DNA of 64,000 nt from Flavobacterium sediminilitoris. Lineage in GTDB: Bacteria; Bacteroidota; Bacteroidia; Flavobacteriales; Flavobacteriaceae. Of the stretch, positions 52,112 through 60,576 are shown one piece after another (the first letter of the stretch is position 1; the number at the start of each line of letters is the position of its first letter). The translations under genes and the position numbers were made by a program. The notes under the pieces were generated by a model that was not told where the DNA came from, ran no database searches, and worked only from the letters and a program-made list of their open reading frames with translations. The stretch is taken from NCBI RefSeq assembly GCF_023008245.1, contig NZ_CP090145.1:1860001-1924000 (forward strand), read 5' to 3'.

Positions 52112-53449
52112 ATGAAAAAAATCACAACAATAATTACTTTTTTGTTTGTAATACTAGTACAAGCACAAAATTTTACAGGAACTTGGAATACTTCCTTTGG
52201 AGAAGTAAAACTTATTCATGAAGGACCAATAGTTTACGGAGATTACTCTTCAATAGGTATAATTGATGCCATACAATCAGGTTATACCATTAATGGGAAG
52301 TTTACCAATAATGGAAAAGTAGGGGAGTTTTACTTCAAATTGGCTTCAGATAATAAATCCTTCACAGGAGAATGGAGATGGCAAGGAGAAACTACCAATA
52401 GAGGCAATTGGACAGGAACATTAAAATCGGATGCATTTCCAAGTCTGAAAATGGACAAATGGTCTGGGCAGTATGAGTTTAAATCGTATCCTAACGGATT
52501 TACCAAAAAACTTAATTTGCAGCAAAAAGGATTCAATTTAGAAGGCAAGTTTGAAGATGGAAAATCGTTTACAGCCAAGCTCGATACTGATTTGAAAACG
52601 GTAGCTTATGGTTCTTTTTATAATGGAAATACACAATACAATCTTTATAAAAGTTATATAAAATCGGAAAATAGTGAGAATATAACCGTTTGGTATGGTG
52701 AAATAGGAAAAGTGAATACTGCTGAAAAAACTAAGTTTTCTGTCAAATTCTTAAAACCAATGACGGTAGCAGAATTTAAGTCTTTGACAGGTGTAAGTGC
52801 TTCTTTAACTACAACTTATAAAACGGCTACAGGGGGGCTAACAACAACATCTCAAGGATTAAGTAATCCAACTAGCAGTATAAAAACGGAAAAAGATTAT
52901 AAAGGAAGATATAGAGTAACACTAACACATTTAAAAGCTGATATTGACACTTTTTTTTATGATTTAGATAATCCTTTAACATCAAATGTAGATGTTTTTG
53001 GTACAGCTGGTGTTCGAATGTATGGAAAATCAACATCAAGTAATGTTGAAATTAAAGCTATTGGAAATAAGAAACCAAGACTATGGGATATTTCTTCCTC
53101 AGATCCTGTTAAACTGAAACAAAATAGTGCTCTGAATAATGAAGATAGCAGTAATAAAAATTCTGAAAGCATATATGAATTGATAAAAGTTTCAGATTCT
53201 AATATGTATTACAATATCGATAGAATTATTGAATTTGATATAAAAGGGGACTTAGCCAATGAAAATTTAGAAGTGAATGTCCAAATGGATGTTACACAAA
53301 AATTAACAGGTAGACCAGATTATAAATTTGGTTGGAAACAAAGAAGTATAAAAATAAAAGACATTGAGTTCGGTAAGCAATATTATTTAGCAAATAAAAA
53401 AGACAAAGATAATTGGATAGCAATAGGTTTTAAAATTGAAAAAAACTAA
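52112..53449 (+). CDS. Secreted beta-rich repeat protein (cluster 2)
   Basis: 445 residues. Signal peptide ends LVQAQ. The Trp/Gly repeat is clear in the first part (FTGTWNTSFGEVKLIHEGPI, VYGDYSSIGIID, INGKFTNNGKVGEFYFKL, FTGEWRW), and a second degenerate copy lies at about 110-210. The C-terminal 180 residues (GRYRVTLTHLKADIDTF, VFGTAGVRMYGKSTSSNVEI, PRLWDISSSD) form a domain shared with the next gene. It is a longer relative of the cluster 1 gene at 10310. Role unknown; possibly a surface or matrix component. Confidence 0.77.
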   Translation: MKKITTIITFLFVILVQAQNFTGTWNTSFGEVKLIHEGPIVYGDYSSIGIIDAIQSGYTINGKFTNNGKVGEFYFKLASDNKSFTGEWRWQGETTNRGNWTGTLKSDAFPSLKMDKWSGQYEFKSYPNGFTKKLNLQQKGFNLEGKFEDGKSFTAKLDTDLKTVAYGSFYNGNTQYNLYKSYIKSENSENITVWYGEIGKVNTAEKTKFSVKFLKPMTVAEFKSLTGVSASLTTTYKTATGGLTTTSQGLSNPTSSIKTEKDYKGRYRVTLTHLKADIDTFFYDLDNPLTSNVDVFGTAGVRMYGKSTSSNVEIKAIGNKKPRLWDISSSDPVKLKQNSALNNEDSSNKNSESIYELIKVSDSNMYYNIDRIIEFDIKGDLANENLEVNVQMDVTQKLTGRPDYKFGWKQRSIKIKDIEFGKQYYLANKKDKDNWIAIGFKIEKN

Positions 53450-53453
53450 TCCT

Positions 53454-54587
53454 ATGAGAAATTTAAAAATAGTGATTGCATTTTTTCTAATTCAATGCTG
53501 TTATGCTCAAATTGATGGTACCTATAGGACAAATTATGGTATTGTAAAATTAATTCAAGAGGATTCGATTGTCTATGGCGATTATGGAGAAAGAGGAACA
53601 GTAGTAGGGAAATTTGTTGCAGATAAATTTACGGGTCATGGGTATTTAGTTGGAACTTTTGCACATGGGGATAACAAATGGGGTTCTTTCAAATGGAATT
53701 TTCTGGATACTAAAATTTTTGGTAAATGGGGTTGGAACACTTCTTTATCAGGAGGTGATTGGAATGGTGAAATCATATATGATAAACCTTCTACAACATT
53801 GAAATCTGCTGTTTGGAGCGGTACTTGGCAAACCACTTTTGGAACTGTTGTTTTGGAACAAACTGGCAATAAAGTAAAAGGGAAATACAAAAATGTAGGA
53901 TACATTGAAGCAACTATAGTGGGTGATAAATTAATAGGAACCTTTACCAATAATGGCAGGACAGGAAACTTTGAATTCACCATGGAATGTAATGCGTTCA
54001 AAGGCAAATGGAGTTGGAACAATGCTTTGAATGAAATATGGAATGGTACAAAAGCCACAAAAACAAATTTATGTGATGATTCCCCTTATGCTGGACTTTA
54101 CAGAATTACTGTTGTTGATATTCAAACTTCTTTTAGAAAGTCGGTATTGGCTTCAACTGTCCAACTGTATGGTTCCATTGGTGTTAGGATTTATGGTAAA
54201 AGTAAATCGGGAACTGTTGAAGTTAGTTCGGTAAATAATATACCACCAAGAATTTGGGATGTTTCAAGTTCCAATACTTTTGATATTAAGCAAGATTCGG
54301 GAAATCGATATCAAGATGAGAATGGTACTACTATTTTCTATTTAGGTAAAAGAGATATCAATAAAGAAAGGCTATTCTTGATAAAAGGAGAATTGGCAAA
54401 TCAAGATCTTCAAGTAAACCTGCAGTGCAACATATCAGAGGAATTGAATTTAAGGACTGATACTGATTTTGGATTCCAACAGAAATCAACGCTTTTAAAG
54501 GATTTGAAAATGGGAAAACCCAACTATTTAGTGATTAAAAAAGGGGATGATACTATCCGTATTACTTATAAAGTAGATAAATTATAA
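53454..54587 (+). CDS. Secreted beta-rich repeat protein, tandem paralogue (cluster 2)
   Basis: Start at 53454 chosen (377 residues, MRNLKIVIAFFLIQCCYAQ as signal), four bases after the previous stop; the ORF runs back to 53436. Two Trp/Gly repeat domains (about 20-110 and 120-200: WSGTWQTTFGTVVLEQTG, VKGKYKNVGYIEAT, LIGTFTNNGRTGNFEFTM, FKGKWSW) are followed by the C-terminal domain shared with the preceding gene (AGLYRITVVDIQTSF, LYGSIGVRIYGKSKSGTVEV, PRIWDVSSSN). The pair arose by tandem duplication. Confidence 0.77.
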   Translation: MRNLKIVIAFFLIQCCYAQIDGTYRTNYGIVKLIQEDSIVYGDYGERGTVVGKFVADKFTGHGYLVGTFAHGDNKWGSFKWNFLDTKIFGKWGWNTSLSGGDWNGEIIYDKPSTTLKSAVWSGTWQTTFGTVVLEQTGNKVKGKYKNVGYIEATIVGDKLIGTFTNNGRTGNFEFTMECNAFKGKWSWNNALNEIWNGTKATKTNLCDDSPYAGLYRITVVDIQTSFRKSVLASTVQLYGSIGVRIYGKSKSGTVEVSSVNNIPPRIWDVSSSNTFDIKQDSGNRYQDENGTTIFYLGKRDINKERLFLIKGELANQDLQVNLQCNISEELNLRTDTDFGFQQKSTLLKDLKMGKPNYLVIKKGDDTIRITYKVDKL

Positions 54588-54591
54588 TAAG

Positions 54592-55182
54592 ATGAAAAAC
54601 ATTTTAAGTATAGTATTAGTAGCAATATTTTTCAGTTGTACTGAGAAAAAAGAAAATGCCAATTCCAATATTGAGATAAATAAACAGGAGAACTTAGATG
54701 AAGTAGTGCTAATAAATCCATGTGATTTAGTTTCTATTGAGGATATTGCTACAACATTTGGAGCAGATGTAACAACAATGGAAAGCTACACAAGAAATCC
54801 TTATCCAGATACGAATAGATGTGAGTTTACTTGGAATGTTCCTCAAGATGTTACCAAAGCTAGTCAAATCATGATTACCATTTCTTCTAATTTAGAAATG
54901 GAGGATATGCCTCGAAAGTTTTCAAATATCTTACGGATGGATAAGGAGAAAGGAGTTTTGGGAAGTCAACAACAAATCATCAAACCAACTCCTATTGACG
55001 GCTTTGGAACGAATGGATATCATTGGGTTGAACCCGATTTTCAAAATGTACAAAAAATCAAATTTCAATTAAATGAAGCCTATTTAGTTGAGGTACTTTT
55101 TAATTCTTCAGGAACAGTTAATTCAGAAGAAATAAAAGAAAAGCTACTACAAATTGGTAAAAACATAAAACAAAAAATATAA
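54592..55182 (+). CDS. Cluster lipoprotein, DUF3558-like layout
   Basis: 196 residues; lipoprotein signal ending at Cys16 (VAIFFSCTEKKE). The mature part begins with a linker, then NPCDLVSIEDIATTFGADVT, RCEFTWNV (two Cys that may pair) and a beta-rich end. The CDL...A...G spacing with a second Cys before a Trp recalls DUF3558-type lipoproteins. It may correspond to the cluster 1 gene at 12158. Its stop codon shares a base with the next start codon. Confidence 0.72.
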   Translation: MKNILSIVLVAIFFSCTEKKENANSNIEINKQENLDEVVLINPCDLVSIEDIATTFGADVTTMESYTRNPYPDTNRCEFTWNVPQDVTKASQIMITISSNLEMEDMPRKFSNILRMDKEKGVLGSQQQIIKPTPIDGFGTNGYHWVEPDFQNVQKIKFQLNEAYLVEVLFNSSGTVNSEEIKEKLLQIGKNIKQKI

Positions 55183-56075
55183 TGATGAAGAATAGATTAA
55201 AATCAATAGTAATTTTCTGCTTTGTAATTTTAGCATCATGTTCAAAAGATGATGATAATACACCAGTTGAAATACCTGAAAAAAAACTAAAAAGTATAAC
55301 TTCTTCTCAAGGAGTAACAAATAATATTGTAACTTTTAACTATGACAATTCTGGTAAATGGATAGCTGGGCAAACTTTTGGAAACGATTATTTTGTATCC
55401 TATAATGCTAATGGACAAATTCAAAATGTTACCGATACATTTCCTTATCTAGAGTTCCAATACACAAATGATTCTGATGCATTTCTAAATAAAATTTTAT
55501 ATGATACTTATCAGATAGATGTGATATATAATAATTATAGAATATCAGACTTTGAATTTTATAATCCCACTTTAGAAAATACTATTAATGTTACTTATGA
55601 TGGTGTTGGAAGAATAGCAACAATTACGGACAATGACGAATTAACTCGTTTTTCTTATACTTATGATGCTGCTAATAGAATTACTAGAGTTGATAAATTA
55701 GGCACAGGAAATCCACTAGATCCATATGTTTTAACGTCGTATGCTATTTACGAATATGAATCGCATAAAAATCCTGTGTATAAATTCTTTAAAAAACAAA
55801 TGGGTTTTGACCAATTTATATTTTCACCTGTAGAAATATATCCTTTCTTTTCTCGAATCTATTCTTATAATGAGTATGGTATAAATATTTATATTTTATC
55901 AGAATATAATATTAAGTCCATTAAAGAGTATAACGCGAATAATACGACCCAACCTATTTTTGATGTAACAATGAATTATACTTTAGAAGACAACAAAGTA
56001 ATGTCGTTTACTACAACCACAATATACAATGGTAGTACTACATCTGAATCAACAAGCTACACTTATGAAAACTAA
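55182..56075 (+). CDS. Surface-type lipoprotein with YD-repeat-like beta structure (cluster 2)
   Basis: 297 residues. The signal ends ILASCSKDDDNT, again the Ser-Lys-Asp-Asp start expected for surface export. Repeats such as FNYDNSGKWIAGQTF, VSYNANGQIQNVT, VTYDGVGRIATITDNDE and YTYDAANRITRVDKLG show the YD/RHS-like pattern most clearly of the four related lipoproteins. It overlaps the preceding stop by 1 bp and the following OmpA gene by 11 bp. Confidence 0.78.
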   Translation: MMKNRLKSIVIFCFVILASCSKDDDNTPVEIPEKKLKSITSSQGVTNNIVTFNYDNSGKWIAGQTFGNDYFVSYNANGQIQNVTDTFPYLEFQYTNDSDAFLNKILYDTYQIDVIYNNYRISDFEFYNPTLENTINVTYDGVGRIATITDNDELTRFSYTYDAANRITRVDKLGTGNPLDPYVLTSYAIYEYESHKNPVYKFFKKQMGFDQFIFSPVEIYPFFSRIYSYNEYGINIYILSEYNIKSIKEYNANNTTQPIFDVTMNYTLEDNKVMSFTTTTIYNGSTTSESTSYTYEN

Positions 56076-57045
56076 ATTTTTACTATTACTGTTCTTATCT
56101 TGTTTTACGGTATTTGGACAAGATATTGAAAAAGCAAATGATCATGAATTGGTGACACGTTATCCTGGTTCTAAGATTGTATATTATTTCCAAAAAGACT
56201 ATAACGAATTAAAATTTGCCATAAAACCTGCAAAACCAGAAAAAGAACCCCAAAAATGGTTAGAGGTTGCAGGGCATCAAACTTCAATTGTTTATGAAAT
56301 TCCTTTGGGTAAATCTACAGTTGAGGTAATGAAAAATTATCAAGATGCTTTTAAAGCTAGTAATGCTGAAATTTTGTTCCAATGTAAAGGAGGTGAATGC
56401 GATGGTACAACTGCATGGTATAGTGCTAAGTTTTTTGAGAAAGTCTACGGTAAAGAGAATCGTCAAAGTAATGGAGAAATTTCACACTATTATGATTTTG
56501 GAACCTATCATGTATCACAACGGTATATAGTAGGCAAAATAACTACCTCAGATAAAGTTTATTATGTTGAAATCGGAATGACACCTACTTATGATGGTAA
56601 ACCAGTTAAAGTGTGTGTGGAAGTAATTGAGCAAGAAGTACTTCAAAGTGGTTTAATTACAATTAATGCGGATGTGATTAAGGATAAATTAGAAAAAGAA
56701 GGAAAATTAATATTAGATGGGATTTTATTTGACACAGGAAAAGCAACATTAAAGCAAAGTTCTTTTACGGTAATTGAAAAGGTTGGAGACTATCTAAATC
56801 AGAATCCGAAAGCTAGAATATATATTGTTGGGCATACCGACGATGTAGGTTCTTTAGATGTTAATTTACAATTGTCAGAAGATAGAGCAGGAGCAGTTGT
56901 AAGTGCATTGATGAATAATTATGGTGATTTTGGTACACGTTTAACACCTTTAGGAGTTGGACCAGTATGTCCTATAGCTTCTAATGAAACAGAAGAAGGA
57001 AGAATGAAAAATAGAAGGGTAGAAATCGTACTAAAAAAGAAATAA
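56065..57045 (+). CDS. OmpA-family protein (cluster 2)
   Basis: Start at 56065 chosen (326 residues), giving the signal MKTKFLLLLFLSCFTVFGQ; the ORF from 56029 would overlap the previous gene by 47 bp. A central domain with two Cys (FQCKGGECDGT) precedes an OmpA peptidoglycan-binding domain (about 215-326: GKLILDGILFDTGKATLKQ, IYIVGHTDDVGSLDVN, LSEDRAGAVVSAL, MKNRRVEIVLKK). It closes the long cluster 2 operon, whereas the OmpA gene opens the operon in cluster 1. Likely anchors the surface assembly to the cell wall. Confidence 0.87.
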   Translation: MKTKFLLLLFLSCFTVFGQDIEKANDHELVTRYPGSKIVYYFQKDYNELKFAIKPAKPEKEPQKWLEVAGHQTSIVYEIPLGKSTVEVMKNYQDAFKASNAEILFQCKGGECDGTTAWYSAKFFEKVYGKENRQSNGEISHYYDFGTYHVSQRYIVGKITTSDKVYYVEIGMTPTYDGKPVKVCVEVIEQEVLQSGLITINADVIKDKLEKEGKLILDGILFDTGKATLKQSSFTVIEKVGDYLNQNPKARIYIVGHTDDVGSLDVNLQLSEDRAGAVVSALMNNYGDFGTRLTPLGVGPVCPIASNETEEGRMKNRRVEIVLKKK

Positions 57046-57066
57046 AATAGATTTTTTTGTTTTTGG

Positions 57067-57094
57067 GTTTACTTTTTAATTGGTTTTCTACCAA
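57067..57094 (+). promoter_or_regulatory. Putative ECF-sigma promoter GTTTAC-N15-CTACCAA, second cluster 2 unit
   Basis: GTTTAC at 57067-57072, 15 bases, CTACCAA at 57088-57094, 23 bases before an ATG at 57118. It precedes the small secreted peptide gene and the T9SS gene. Confidence 0.68.
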
Positions 57095-57156
57095 CGAATA
57101 AAGTGAACCCATTTTTTATGTCAAAAAGTGGATTAAAACAATTAAAATCTTTATAT

Positions 57157-57276
57157 ATGAAAATTAAAAAAATTACTTTATTACATGTTTTTCTTTTATT
57201 AACCAGTTATCTGTTAAATGCTCAGGATAATTTCGAAATGATAATGGAAGAGAAATCCTCTCTTATAAAATTGTAA
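57157..57276 (+). CDS. Small secreted peptide under the cluster 2 sigma-type promoter
   Basis: From ATG 57157 the product has 39 residues: a signal peptide (MKIKKITLLHVFLLLTSYLL, cleavage after NAQ) and a short mature tail (DNFEMIMEEKSSLIKL). The frame is open from ATG 57118 (52 residues), which lies at the distance from the promoter seen for other members. It could be a true secreted peptide or the broken front of a larger secreted protein; no matching rest is seen downstream. Confidence 0.5.
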   Translation: MKIKKITLLHVFLLLTSYLLNAQDNFEMIMEEKSSLIKL

Positions 57277-57320
57277 AAAAATAAAGATTAACTAGAAATA
57301 GTCATAAAACAAAAAAAATC

Positions 57321-59003
57321 ATGAATAAAAAGACATACATACTAATTGTTGTTATTTGGTTTTGTCAATTTAGTATTGCGCAATATCAATTTACTCAGGT
57401 TGCTGAAATTAATATGGGAAGTAATGGTAGTAGTCCTAGGTATTTTATGGAATATAATGGAGAATTATTTTTCAATGCTTCTATTAGTTTTCAACAAAGA
57501 TTATATAAAACCACTGGATCAGGAGCTACTCTAGTGTCTGACTTAAATGGAAATGGAGTGGGTTATAATCCAAAACCGTTAAAAGTTATTAATAACAAAT
57601 TAGTATTTCATGCTTCATCTCAAGTACACGGTATGGAACTTTTTATTACAGATGGAACAGCTGGTGGTACAACAGTATTATTGGATATTTATCCTGGTCC
57701 GAATGGCTCTGATGTTTCCGATAATCCAGATTTTTATGCAGAATTGAATGGTGAATTATACTTTTGGGCGAGAGAAGCTTCTGGACCATCTTCACTTTGG
57801 AAAACTAATGGAACACCTGCTGGAACTGTAAAGATAATAGATCCAATTTTTGCAGGTGGTGGAACTCCTATGGTAACCTATAATGATAAAATTTATTTTT
57901 TAGCGTATAGTACAGCTGGACAAAATCCAGAATTATACGTAACAGATGGAACCTCTTCTGGAACGGGGTTGTTTTTAGAAATTAATCCTTCAACAGCGGC
58001 TAACTTGGCTGCTGGTTCTAGTCCAAATAATCTTTTTGTTTATGATGGCTATTTGTTTTTTTCGGCTGATGATGGAACAAATGGTAGAGAACTTTGGAGA
58101 ACTGATGGTACAGCTGTAGGTACAACAATGGTGGCTGATATTTTTCCTAATACTTTAAATCCTTCTTTTGGAAAAGGAAGCAATCCAGATTATTTTATCG
58201 AATTTAATAATGAATTGTATTTTGCTGCAAGAGGGTATGATGTGGGTTTAAATCAGATAACAGGAAACGAATTGTATAAATATTCAAATACTAATGGTTG
58301 GGATAGAATAAAAGATATTTATCCAGGAAATTTGAATAGTGGCATTGGTTCAAATAATCCTTTTTTTATGCTAAATAATGAATTATACTTGGCAGCTCAA
58401 GATGGCACAGCTGGTGCAAATCAATTTGAAATATGGAAAACGGATGGCACAGAAAATGGAACTATAAAAGTAATTAATACCAGTTCTCTTAATAATGAAT
58501 CTCCTAATTTTTCTGTTCAAGATAAAAAATTCACAGTGTTAAGTAACAAACTTATTTTTGAACATAATGTTCAGCAAATTTGGGTAACTGATGGCACAAA
58601 TTCGGGTACTCAACAACTGACAAATACTGGAGCATTAAATGTACCAACAGGAGTTACAGCTTTTCAACCTATAGTTTATAATAATGAAATTTATTTTGGT
58701 GGAAATTACCCTACACAAGGTGTTGAACTTTGGAAAATTACAGACAGCATTTTATCAAGTGAAGATTTTACTTCAGAGGATAAAATTACTATTTATCCAA
58801 ATCCAACAACTGATTTTATTACTTTTAGTACTGATTTGGATGATTTTCAAATACAATTATTTGATATTTCAGGGAAAGAATTGTTGAATTTGAAAAACCA
58901 AAAAAGAATAAGCTTTGAAGAATATGCTTCGGGTATTTATATTTTAAAGATGACAGCAAGTGCAAGTCAGAAGGTATATGTGAAAAAGATTATAAAAGAA
59001 TAG
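57321..59003 (+). CDS. Secreted ELWxxDGT-repeat protein with T9SS type A sorting domain
   Basis: 560 residues. Signal peptide (1-20, ending FSIAQ). At least six ELWxxDGT-type repeats are visible (GMELFITDGTAGGT, SSLWKTNGTPAGT, PELYVTDGTSSGT, RELWRTDGTAVGT, FEIWKTDGTENGT, QQIWVTDGTNSGT), which build a beta-propeller. The C-terminal 70 residues are a Por sorting domain (KITIYPNPTTDFITF, LFDISGKELLNL, SGIYILKM). It should be carried across the outer membrane by the type IX system. Last gene of cluster 2; a terminator follows. Confidence 0.9.
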   Translation: MNKKTYILIVVIWFCQFSIAQYQFTQVAEINMGSNGSSPRYFMEYNGELFFNASISFQQRLYKTTGSGATLVSDLNGNGVGYNPKPLKVINNKLVFHASSQVHGMELFITDGTAGGTTVLLDIYPGPNGSDVSDNPDFYAELNGELYFWAREASGPSSLWKTNGTPAGTVKIIDPIFAGGGTPMVTYNDKIYFLAYSTAGQNPELYVTDGTSSGTGLFLEINPSTAANLAAGSSPNNLFVYDGYLFFSADDGTNGRELWRTDGTAVGTTMVADIFPNTLNPSFGKGSNPDYFIEFNNELYFAARGYDVGLNQITGNELYKYSNTNGWDRIKDIYPGNLNSGIGSNNPFFMLNNELYLAAQDGTAGANQFEIWKTDGTENGTIKVINTSSLNNESPNFSVQDKKFTVLSNKLIFEHNVQQIWVTDGTNSGTQQLTNTGALNVPTGVTAFQPIVYNNEIYFGGNYPTQGVELWKITDSILSSEDFTSEDKITIYPNPTTDFITFSTDLDDFQIQLFDISGKELLNLKNQKRISFEEYASGIYILKMTASASQKVYVKKIIKE

Positions 59004-59008
59004 TTTAA

Positions 59009-59042
59009 AAAACAAATCCTGCTTTTTAGCAGGATTTGTTTT
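59009..59042. terminator. Bidirectional intrinsic terminator after cluster 2
   Basis: 59009-59023 pairs with 59028-59042 over 15 bp around a 4-base loop, with A and T runs on either side, between two convergent genes. Confidence 0.88.
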
Positions 59043-59498
59043 TTAATATAAAGTAGCTACTTGCTCATTCACAAATTCTAAAAAACGCTCGTCAGCTTCA
59101 GTAAAAGGATCAATAACGTGAGAGTCAATATCTATTTGTCCTATGTTTTGTCCGTTTACAAATAAAGGTACCACAATTTCAGACTTTACTGTAAAACTAC
59201 AAGCTATATAATTGTCTTGTGCAGCAACATCTGGTACAACAAAATTAGCATTTGATTCAGCAACTTGTCCGCATATTCCTTTTCCGAAAGGAATTACAGT
59301 ATGATCTGTTTCTGCTCCAACATATGGTCCAAGATGTAATGTTTTAGTATCATGATTGGCAAAGTAAAAACCAACCCAGTTGTAATAAGATATATTATCC
59401 TGAAGAAGTTGGCAAATACGCTTTAATTTATCATCGCGAGAAAAATCGGAATTCTCTATTATATTAATTACTTGAGGTTTTAAAGTTTCAAATGACAT
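59043..59498 (-). CDS. GAF-domain protein of the free methionine-R-sulfoxide reductase type
   Basis: 151 residues, a single GAF domain: SYYNWVGFYFANHDTKTLHL, GPYVGAETDHTVIPFGKGICGQVAE, DNYIACSFTVKSEIVVPLF, GQIDIDSH. The family reduces free Met-R-sulfoxide using three cysteines; here Cys76 (GKGICG) and Cys100 (YIACS) are present, but the upstream third Cys is replaced in the GAETDHTVIP loop. Activity is therefore less certain than membership. It stands alone between two convergent terminators/genes. Confidence 0.8.
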   Translation of the reverse strand: MSFETLKPQVINIIENSDFSRDDKLKRICQLLQDNISYYNWVGFYFANHDTKTLHLGPYVGAETDHTVIPFGKGICGQVAESNANFVVPDVAAQDNYIACSFTVKSEIVVPLFVNGQNIGQIDIDSHVIDPFTEADERFLEFVNEQVATLY

Positions 59499-59569
59499 AA
59501 TTTATTTTTTTACAAAAGTATTTAATCTTCGCTATCAAAAAATACATATTTTTGTTAAAAATTACTCCT

Positions 59570-60121
59570 TTGAAGTTACTTTTTTCGCAATATCGATTTT
59601 TCTTTATTTTTTTAATAAAGTTTTTACTCTTCTATGTAGTTTCTGCTTTTTTGTATGCACTTTATTTAAATCAATTTAACGTAGATTTAAATGAAGTAGA
59701 CGGATTTACTAAAAGTGTAGCTAAACAAGTGTATGCTTTAATGCATTTTTTTAACTTTGATTGTCAAATTATAGAAAAACAACAAGAATCATTTGTAAGA
59801 TTAATATACAACGGAAAATTTGTTGCAAGGGTTGTTGAAGGTTGTAATGCAATAAGTGTAATGATATTGTTTGTTTCTTTTGTTTTTGCATTTTCTACAA
59901 GTTTTATTAGAACAATTACTTATATTATAATTGGACTTGTACTTCTTCATGTTTTAAACATTATAAGAATTGCTTTTTTAGTTTATGCATTATATCATTA
60001 TCCAGAATATAAAGAATTTCTTCATGGAACAATATTTCCACTTATAATCTATGGTATCATGTTTTTATTATGGTTTTTTTGGGTAACAAAATTTTCAGAA
60101 AATGGTAAAAGAACTGTTTAA
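59570..60121 (+). CDS. xrtF: Exosortase F (XrtF)
   Basis: Polytopic membrane protein of about 183 residues. The catalytic triad of exosortases is visible: Cys in RVVEGCNAISVMI, Arg in LNIIRIAFLVY and His in FLHGTIFPLIIYG. Exosortases cleave and sort proteins bearing PEP-CTERM-like tails at the cytoplasmic membrane; type F is particular to Flavobacteria. Only TTG starts are available; 59552 overlaps a TATTTTTG promoter-like box, so 59570 (KLLFSQYRFFF) is preferred. The next gene overlaps by 20 bp. Confidence 0.88.
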   Translation: MKLLFSQYRFFFIFLIKFLLFYVVSAFLYALYLNQFNVDLNEVDGFTKSVAKQVYALMHFFNFDCQIIEKQQESFVRLIYNGKFVARVVEGCNAISVMILFVSFVFAFSTSFIRTITYIIIGLVLLHVLNIIRIAFLVYALYHYPEYKEFLHGTIFPLIIYGIMFLLWFFWVTKFSENGKRTV

Positions 60122-60545
60122 AGATAAGAAAAAAATATTGTGGTTATTTATTTTGTTACTTTTCATAGTGATGATTAGAACATTTGAAAGAACACTATTT
60201 TACGATCCCTTTTTGTCATTTTTTAAATCGGAATATCATAAAAAAGAATTACCTGAATTTAATACTTTAAAATTGTTTTTAAATCTATTAATTAGATATA
60301 CGCTTAATACAATACTTTCACTATCAATTCTCTATTTATTATTTAAACAGAAAAAAATAGTTGTTTTTTCTTCGTGGTTATACTTTTGGTTATTTGTAGT
60401 TTTAATACTCATCTTTTTTAGTATTTTAATGTTTGATGCAAAACCCAATTATCTAATGTTGTTTTATGTAAGACGATTTTTAATCCAACCTTTATTTTTA
60501 ATACTTTTTATTCCTGCATTTTACTATAACAAAGTAATCAAATAA
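60102..60545 (+). CDS. Exosortase F-associated membrane protein
   Basis: 147 residues with four hydrophobic helices (about 11-24, 48-70, 77-105 and 120-142). The start MVKELFKDKKKILWLFILLL, the RTFERTLFYDPFLSFFKSEY segment after the first helix and its overlap with xrtF identify the small protein that regularly accompanies exosortase F. The exact role is unknown; probably a partner subunit of the sortase. Confidence 0.85.
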   Translation: MVKELFKDKKKILWLFILLLFIVMIRTFERTLFYDPFLSFFKSEYHKKELPEFNTLKLFLNLLIRYTLNTILSLSILYLLFKQKKIVVFSSWLYFWLFVVLILIFFSILMFDAKPNYLMLFYVRRFLIQPLFLILFIPAFYYNKVIK

Positions 60546-60576
60546 ATCACTACCTTAGTGTTTTATCCTTTCGATT

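Noticed and set aside
53636-54058. 140-residue minus-strand ORF
   Set aside because: Antisense to the Trp/Gly repeat gene; Pro/Phe-rich text is the mirror of that repeat.
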